Assembly (NCBI RefSeq): GCF_014638005.1
Contig: NZ_BMFG01000004.1
Span: forward strand, 62,001-126,000
Direction: 5' to 3'
From: Flavobacterium orientale
GTDB lineage: Bacteria > Bacteroidota > Bacteroidia > Flavobacteriales > Flavobacteriaceae
Length of the DNA stretch: 64,000 nt
The notes under the pieces were generated by a model that searched no databases, was not told the origin of the DNA, and saw nothing but the letters and a program-made list of their open reading frames with translations. Position 1 is the first letter of the stretch; every line of letters begins with the position of its first letter. A program made the translations under genes and the position numbers. Below are positions 58,933-64,000 of the stretch, piece after piece.

Positions 58933-60861
58933 TTATCTACTTCCCAATTGTTTGTCTATAATTTTATCAAAATAATCTTTTAAAAACGCTTTACAACCCA
59001 ATTCGACGCGGTCCATCTCCTTGTTGCGTTTTGAAATTAAATTGGTTTGTAGTCCTTTATCTTTGATGTCATAAAAACCAATGGCTTTTTTACCATCAAA
59101 AACGCAAATGTAGTTACCTTGTTGGAACTGGTAATTCTGTCCGTTATAATTGATTACATACGGTTCTGTTGTTGTGGTATCCAATAAACTTCTACCCCAA
59201 CTTCTAAAGGGCTTATCATAGCCTATCATGTCCAAAATGGTTGGAAATATATCAATTTGTTGGCTTAAGTGTTTGTCAACTCCTTTGTATTTTTCATCCG
59301 GAGTATAAATCAAAATAGGTACTGCTAATCGGTTGACGATTTTATAATAGTCCTCATAATACACCTGGTTGCAATGATCGGCAGTAATGATAAAAATGGT
59401 ATTGTTGAACCACGCTTCTTTTTTTGCGGCTTCAAAGAATTTTTTAAATGCATAATCGGTGTAACCTACACATTGATGGATGGGTACATTGCCTTTTGGA
59501 AACTTCCCTTCGAGGTGTTCCGGCAGTAAATATGGTTCGTGTGAGGACAACGTAAATAAGGTGCTGAAAAAAGGTTTCGTTTTTTCAGACAAGGTTTGAT
59601 TCATAAATTGAAAGAAAGGCTCGTCCCAGATACCCCAAGAGCCATCAAATTGGGAGGCATCATTAAATTCGGTCATGCCATAATAATGGTCAAACCCTAA
59701 AATATTGCCAAACCCTAAAAATCCCATCGAACCATTTGGGGCTCCATGAAAAAAAGAAGTATCATACCCTTGGTCCTTTAAAATAGAAACCAATGACTCA
59801 ATGTTTTGCTTACTGTAAGGTGAAGAAGTAAAAGCATCTTTAAAGGAAGGAATTCCTGCCAAAACCGATGACATCCCGTGAATGGATTTACTACCATTGG
59901 CAAAAGCGTTGGGAAAAATCAAACTTTTGGAAGCCAACGAATCAATAAACGGTGTATAACTCACATGATTTTTTATGCCGCTATCTTTATTGAACGCACC
60001 AATGTATTCCCTGCCAAAACTTTCGGTAATAATCAACACAATGTTTGGTGTAGTTTTAGGATTGGTGGTGTAGTGTTTTACAGGATGAAATAAAGAATCA
60101 ATAACTTGATCTTCTATTTCATAAGGCACCTTAATAAATGTTTTTACACGAAGGGTTCTCAAAATAGCAAAGGGGGTATTCAACACCAAATCCGCTTGCT
60201 CCATTCTGGTAACATGTCGGTTCGCATCCACCAAATTAATGGGGCGTGTACTTTTTTTGAAATCACCACGAATCCCACCCACCATTAAAGTTGAAATGAC
60301 CAAAAGTGCCACTATTGAAGTAGAACCGTAAATGATTTTTCCTTTTGGATAAATAATGTGTTTTATTCCGACTTTCTTGTATAAGTAAATCCACAAAACA
60401 GCACATACAATGAAAAGCAAAAACACATGCCAATACGTAACCAAAAAGCGAAACAGCATGCTGCCTTTGTTTGATTCGTTCTGCACTAACTCCCAGGCTG
60501 ATATAGTAGTTCGGGCATACGTATATTTGTAATATATTAAGTCTATAAAATTGGTAGCATAGGCTAATAAATTTGTTATGAAGTACACATAAAACAACAT
60601 TTTCTGATAGCCTTGACGCGTATTTACCCAAAAAGGCAAGACAGACAACAACACAAAAAGACTGTTTACATATAAAATAGCGGTGGTATCAAATGCTAAT
60701 CCGTGATAATAAATGCTAAAAAAATCAACCACTGAGGTCACTTGCAGGACTTCATTATTATAGCATAAAAACAAAAGTCGGCTGATAAAATAAAAGACAT
60801 AAGCTAAAAGCAATCTGTATAACAACACTTTATACTCTGCCAGTCTAAAAAAAGCTTTCAT
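58933..60861 (-). CDS. LtaS-like sulfatase family membrane protein
   Basis: Membrane-anchored phospho- or sulfo-transferase-like protein of 642 residues. Five transmembrane helices lie in residues 1-210 (for example LYRLLLAYVFYFISRLLFLCY and GSTSIVALLVISTLMVGGIRG). The periplasmic sulfatase-fold domain (about 260-620) has NIVLIITESFGREYIGAF (metal Glu), NGSKSIHGMSSVLAG (nucleophile region), FFSTLFTLSSHEPYLLPE and FIITADHCNQVY (metal Asp-His). In Gram-negatives such proteins modify periplasmic glycans or lipids (EptA, OpgB or LtaS relatives); the substrate here is unknown. Has its own -7 box. Confidence 0.85.
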   Translation of the reverse strand: MKAFFRLAEYKVLLYRLLLAYVFYFISRLLFLCYNNEVLQVTSVVDFFSIYYHGLAFDTTAILYVNSLFVLLSVLPFWVNTRQGYQKMLFYVYFITNLLAYATNFIDLIYYKYTYARTTISAWELVQNESNKGSMLFRFLVTYWHVFLLFIVCAVLWIYLYKKVGIKHIIYPKGKIIYGSTSIVALLVISTLMVGGIRGDFKKSTRPINLVDANRHVTRMEQADLVLNTPFAILRTLRVKTFIKVPYEIEDQVIDSLFHPVKHYTTNPKTTPNIVLIITESFGREYIGAFNKDSGIKNHVSYTPFIDSLASKSLIFPNAFANGSKSIHGMSSVLAGIPSFKDAFTSSPYSKQNIESLVSILKDQGYDTSFFHGAPNGSMGFLGFGNILGFDHYYGMTEFNDASQFDGSWGIWDEPFFQFMNQTLSEKTKPFFSTLFTLSSHEPYLLPEHLEGKFPKGNVPIHQCVGYTDYAFKKFFEAAKKEAWFNNTIFIITADHCNQVYYEDYYKIVNRLAVPILIYTPDEKYKGVDKHLSQQIDIFPTILDMIGYDKPFRSWGRSLLDTTTTEPYVINYNGQNYQFQQGNYICVFDGKKAIGFYDIKDKGLQTNLISKRNKEMDRVELGCKAFLKDYFDKIIDKQLGSR

Positions 60862-60894
60862 TACTAAATGGTTAAATTAATGTAAATTTTTTTG

Positions 60895-60902
60895 CAAAAG
60901 TA
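60895..60902 (-). promoter_or_regulatory. -7 box for the LtaS-like gene
   Basis: TACTTTTG on the minus strand (TAnnTTTG), 33 bases before the start codon. A TTTG (60918-60921) lies 15 bases further upstream, closer than the usual spacing. Confidence 0.4.
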
Positions 60903-60991
60903 CAAAACATGACCTATCAAACTTTTAAAAATTAATATTTTTTATTCCTGACAAAATTTACTAATTTGCAGAAAATATAACCTGTATTCAC

Positions 60992-62767
60992 ATGATTAAC
61001 ATAACCCGCCTTTTTGATTTTCCTTATTATCAACTTGAAAAGAATGATATTGCCGATTGCCTGGTAACCAAATACAACGGAGAATGGATTAAAACATCCA
61101 CTCAGGAATATGTGGATAAAGCCAATGCAATTTCTCGTGCTTTTTTGAGGTTAGGAATTAAAAAAAATGATAAAATTGCTCTGATATCTTCGACCAACAG
61201 AACAGAATGGAACATTTTTGATATTGGATCGCTTCAAGTAGGAGCTCAAACGGTGCCCGTTTATCCCACAATAGCATCTGAAGATTATGAATACATTCTA
61301 AACCATTCTGAATCTAAGATTTGTGTTGTTTCCGATCAAGTGGTTTATGATAAATTGATAGCTATTAAAAAGAACGTTCCAACCTTAACTGAAATCTATT
61401 CATTTGATGTAATTTCAGGTTGTAAAAATTGGAAAGAATTGCTGGACTTAGGAGCTGACAGTTCCAATCAAAGTGAAGTTGAAGAAAGAAAAGACAACGT
61501 TAAACCGGAGGAACTGGCAACCATAATTTATACTTCCGGCACAACCGGACGACCCAAAGGAGTGATGCTTTCGCACCATAACATTGTATCGAATGTATTA
61601 GATAGTGCTCCGCGAATTCCTTTTAAAGAAGGGACAAGTACCGCTTTGAGTTTTTTACCCATCTGTCACATTTTTGAACGGGTTATTTTGTACATCTACC
61701 AATATTATTCCGTGTCTGTGTATTTTGCCGAAAGCATTGAGAAATTAACGGACAACCTAAAAGAAGTACATCCTAACGTGATGACCGTTGTACCCCGCTT
61801 ATTAGAAAAAGTATATGATAAAATTTACGGAAAAGGTGCTGAACTAACCGGAATTAAAAAGATGTTGTTCTTTTGGGCCATCGATTTAGGCTTAAAATAC
61901 CAACCTTATGGTCAAAATGGCTGGTGGTATGAAAAACAATTGGGGGTAGCCCGCAAATTGATTTTCAGCAAATGGAAAGAAGCATTGGGAGGAAATCTTG
62001 ACGTTATGGTTTCCGGTAGTGCTGCTCTTCAGCCCCGATTAGCCCGAGTTTTTGCTGCGGCAGGTATTCCTGTGATGGAAGGTTATGGTTTAACCGAAAC
62101 CTCTCCTGTTATCTCTGTAAACGACATGCGTAATGGCTTATTCCGCATTGGAACCGTTGGAAAACTGATTAAAAACGTAGCAGTAAAAATAGCTGAAGAC
62201 GGTGAAATTCTTTGTAAAGGACCCAACGTCATGATGGGCTATTATAAAGATGAAACCTTAACCAACGAAGTAATCAAAGACGGTTATTTTCATACGGGAG
62301 ATATTGGAGAATTTGATAGTGACGGCTTTCTTCGCATCACCGACCGTAAGAAAGAAATGTTTAAAACTTCAGGCGGAAAATATATTGCTCCTCAATTAAT
62401 AGAAAACCGATTAAAACAGTCCTTTTTTATTGAGCAAGTGATGGTGATTGGTGACGGTGAAAAAATGCCGGCAGCATTTATTCAACCTAATTTTGACTTT
62501 GTTCGCGAATGGGCAAAACGACATCAAGTGAAAGGAGTTGCTACCAATGAAGAATTGGTGAATAACCCTAACGTTTTAGAACGTTTTCAGGAAGAAATTA
62601 TAGCTGCCAATGAAAACTTTGGTAATTGGGAAAAAATCAAACGTTTCGAACTGACTCCTGATGTTTGGTCTATTGATGGCGGCCATTTAACCCCTACTAT
62701 GAAACTGAAAAGAAAAATAGTTAAAGAAAAATACCAATATTTATACGATAAAATATATAATTCTTAA
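60992..62767 (+). CDS. Long-chain fatty-acid-CoA ligase (AMP-forming)
   Basis: Acyl-adenylate-forming enzyme of 591 residues that activates long-chain fatty acids. IIYTSGTTGRPKGVMLSHHN (about residues 178-197) is the AMP-binding motif, GYGLTETSPVISVNDM the A5 motif, GYFHTGDIGEFDSDGFLRITDRKKEMFKTSGGKYIAPQLIEN the hinge and A8 motif, and KLKRKIVKEKY near the end bears the A10 lysine. Relatives are the FadD15/ACSL type. It stands alone on + and could feed the polyketide or phospholipid pathways, but no context shows it. Confidence 0.92.
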   Translation: MINITRLFDFPYYQLEKNDIADCLVTKYNGEWIKTSTQEYVDKANAISRAFLRLGIKKNDKIALISSTNRTEWNIFDIGSLQVGAQTVPVYPTIASEDYEYILNHSESKICVVSDQVVYDKLIAIKKNVPTLTEIYSFDVISGCKNWKELLDLGADSSNQSEVEERKDNVKPEELATIIYTSGTTGRPKGVMLSHHNIVSNVLDSAPRIPFKEGTSTALSFLPICHIFERVILYIYQYYSVSVYFAESIEKLTDNLKEVHPNVMTVVPRLLEKVYDKIYGKGAELTGIKKMLFFWAIDLGLKYQPYGQNGWWYEKQLGVARKLIFSKWKEALGGNLDVMVSGSAALQPRLARVFAAAGIPVMEGYGLTETSPVISVNDMRNGLFRIGTVGKLIKNVAVKIAEDGEILCKGPNVMMGYYKDETLTNEVIKDGYFHTGDIGEFDSDGFLRITDRKKEMFKTSGGKYIAPQLIENRLKQSFFIEQVMVIGDGEKMPAAFIQPNFDFVREWAKRHQVKGVATNEELVNNPNVLERFQEEIIAANENFGNWEKIKRFELTPDVWSIDGGHLTPTMKLKRKIVKEKYQYLYDKIYNS

Positions 62768-62842
62768 AAAAACACACCATTTTTTAACAAGTGTTTACCA
62801 TTTTTCATAAATTTACACCACTAACCAAAAACAATTAAATTT

Positions 62843-63232
62843 ATGAATGCAAAAAACGTTTTAGTTTCCGGTGTCGTTGGAGGTATCGTTAATTTCTTTT
62901 TAGGCTGGATTTTTTATGCTATGCTCTTTAAAGATTTCTTTCCCCAATCGAATGAAGAAGATATGGATTTAACCATGATCTTTTTAGGTTGCTTGGTCTA
63001 TGGCCTTTTTATGGCGTATGTGTTTGTTAAATGGGCCACCATTAGTTTAGCAAAAACAGGTGCACAAGCCGGAGCCATTTTCGGGTTTTTCTATGCCCTC
63101 TCGGTTAACCTCTTTATGGCCTCTTCAGGTAAATTAGACGTGCAAGTGATGTTACTTGATGTTGCTATTACCATTGTAATGAGTGCCATTATTGGTGCTG
63201 TTATTGCAGTAATCAATGGAAAATTGAAATAA
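62843..63232 (+). CDS. Small four-helix membrane protein, unknown function
   Basis: Not confidently assigned. 129 residues, four transmembrane helices: NVLVSGVVGGIVNFFLGWIFYAMLF, MIFLGCLVYGLFMAYVFVKW, AGAIFGFFYALSVNLFMASS and VAITIVMSAIIGAVIAVIN. Helix 1 contains the W-I-F-Y motif and the loop KDFFPQSNEEDMDL is acidic; this layout is near DUF1761-type proteins but I do not claim it. Followed by a bidirectional terminator. Confidence 0.7.
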   Translation: MNAKNVLVSGVVGGIVNFFLGWIFYAMLFKDFFPQSNEEDMDLTMIFLGCLVYGLFMAYVFVKWATISLAKTGAQAGAIFGFFYALSVNLFMASSGKLDVQVMLLDVAITIVMSAIIGAVIAVINGKLK

Positions 63233-63255
63233 AATATAAGCTATACTTCAAAAAG

Positions 63256-63283
63256 AAACGCTCTTTTCAGAGCGTTTTTTTTG
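63256..63283. terminator. Bidirectional terminator
   Basis: ACGCTCT pairs with AGAGCGT around TTTC, with A and T runs on the two sides. It serves the membrane protein (+) and threonine aldolase (-). Confidence 0.8.
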
Positions 63284-63286
63284 TTT

Positions 63287-64000
63287 TTAAAAAGTAATCT
63301 TTTCCAGCGTTTCCAGTACATAGGTATGCATGACTTCTTTGTAATCCAGATGCGTCACCATTCGCAATTTTCCTTTACCTAAGGAACTAATGGCTATGTT
63401 TTTTTGCTTTAGTTTTTCAATGACATCTAAGTCCGCTATTGTGGGTTGTACCGAAAAAATCACAATATTGGTTTCCACCGGTTCCACTCCTTGAATCCAT
63501 GGCAATCGTTGCAGCATTACGCCCAATTCTTTTGCCCGTCTGTGATCTTCTGCTAAACGTTCGATATTATTTTCTAACGCATAAATAGCTGCTGCAGCAA
63601 CAAAACCTACTTGTCGCATGCCACCACCCAATACCTTTCTGATTCGCATGACTTTATTGTAGTGTTCTTGCGACATTAAGAGTACGGACCCAATTGGGGT
63701 TCCCATACCTTTTGAAAAACAAACCGAAATGGTATCAAATAGTTTTCCGTAATGCAAGGGATTCTGATTTTTAGCCACCAAAGCATTCCACAACCGAGCA
63801 CCATCCAAGTGGTACTTTAACCCATGTTGGTCACAAACTTTTCTAATCGCTACCAAATCGACCATTTCATAACAAGCACCTCCTCCTTTGTTGGTAGTGT
63901 TTTCTAAAGCAACTAAGGTAGTCAACGGACTGTGGTAAAAGTCAGGCGGATTGATTGCTTCTTCCACTTGTTGAGCGGTAATCATCCCTCGAGAGCCTTC
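63287..64000 (-). CDS. Threonine aldolase, N-terminus beyond the window
   Basis: PLP-dependent low-specificity L-threonine aldolase that splits threonine into glycine and acetaldehyde. Only the C-terminal 237 residues are present; the frame stays open to the last base (64000), and a full enzyme has about 340 residues. Seen: ALENTTNKGGGACYE, HLDGARLWNALVA (the PLP-contacting Asp), TISVCFSKGMGTPIGSVL with the Schiff-base Lys, and GGGMRQVGFVAAAAIYAL. An internal ATG at 63985 is not the real start because homologues continue upstream. Confidence 0.9.
   Translation of the reverse strand, partial: EGSRGMITAQQVEEAINPPDFYHSPLTTLVALENTTNKGGGACYEMVDLVAIRKVCDQHGLKYHLDGARLWNALVAKNQNPLHYGKLFDTISVCFSKGMGTPIGSVLLMSQEHYNKVMRIRKVLGGGMRQVGFVAAAAIYALENNIERLAEDHRRAKELGVMLQRLPWIQGVEPVETNIVIFSVQPTIADLDVIEKLKQKNIAISSLGKGKLRMVTHLDYKEVMHTYVLETLEKITF

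Overview
The window is an AT-rich chromosomal segment of a Bacteroidota bacterium, most likely Flavobacterium or a close relative. The evidence is the flavobacterial protein set (a type IX secretion sorting tail on a pectate lyase, bacillithiol and menaquinone genes, DUF294, DUF4861 and DUF2306 proteins), Bacteroidota promoters (TAnnTTTG, sometimes with TTTG about 20 bases upstream) and many short U-tract terminators. I see no phage, transposase, CRISPR array or rRNA. There is one tRNA gene (His).

Layout. 1-6.0 kb: housekeeping (S9 peptidase, cysteine-synthase family enzyme, YebC, an outer-membrane barrel, GcvT). 6.1-16.2 kb: two convergent gene groups with three ATP-grasp or ATP-grasp-like ligases, a YbdK/GCS2 carboxylate-amine ligase, a class I glutamine amidotransferase, an M17 aminopeptidase and two esterases; together they look like a system that makes and trims an amide- or peptide-linked compound of unknown structure. 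16.4-25.1 kb: mixed genes (META lipoprotein, OmpA protein, VTT membrane protein, SF2 helicase, and a cNMP/CBS/DUF294 nucleotidyltransferase paired with a DEDDh exonuclease). 25.1-33.9 kb: a pectin/rhamnogalacturonan locus with a five-gene leftward operon facing a secreted PL1 pectate lyase; both promoters carry the same palindrome directly after the -7 box.

34-43 kb is accessory. It opens with a noncoding stretch rich in repeats, then a seven-gene biosynthetic operon (flavoprotein, methyltransferase, type III polyketide synthase, dehydratase, ketosynthase, acyl carrier protein, phosphopantetheinyl transferase) that probably makes an alkylresorcinol- or alkylquinone-type phenolic lipid. Short tandem repeats sit inside it and at its end. 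Small membrane proteins follow, one broken by an in-frame amber codon. 43-47.4 kb: a DNA repair methyltransferase, a VOC protein, and a Crp/Fnr regulator beside two sulfur-anion exporters with a well-placed Crp-type dyad.

47.4-64 kb: mostly core genes (dienelactone hydrolase, M28 peptidase, tRNA-His, BshB1, isochorismate synthase with a hotdog thioesterase, PurL, an LtaS-like sulfatase, an acyl-CoA ligase, a threonine aldolase cut by the window end). A duplicated noncoding repeat lies before purL, and purL has a terminator-like hairpin inside its coding sequence. All functions are read from sequence motifs and family knowledge; no database search was run.
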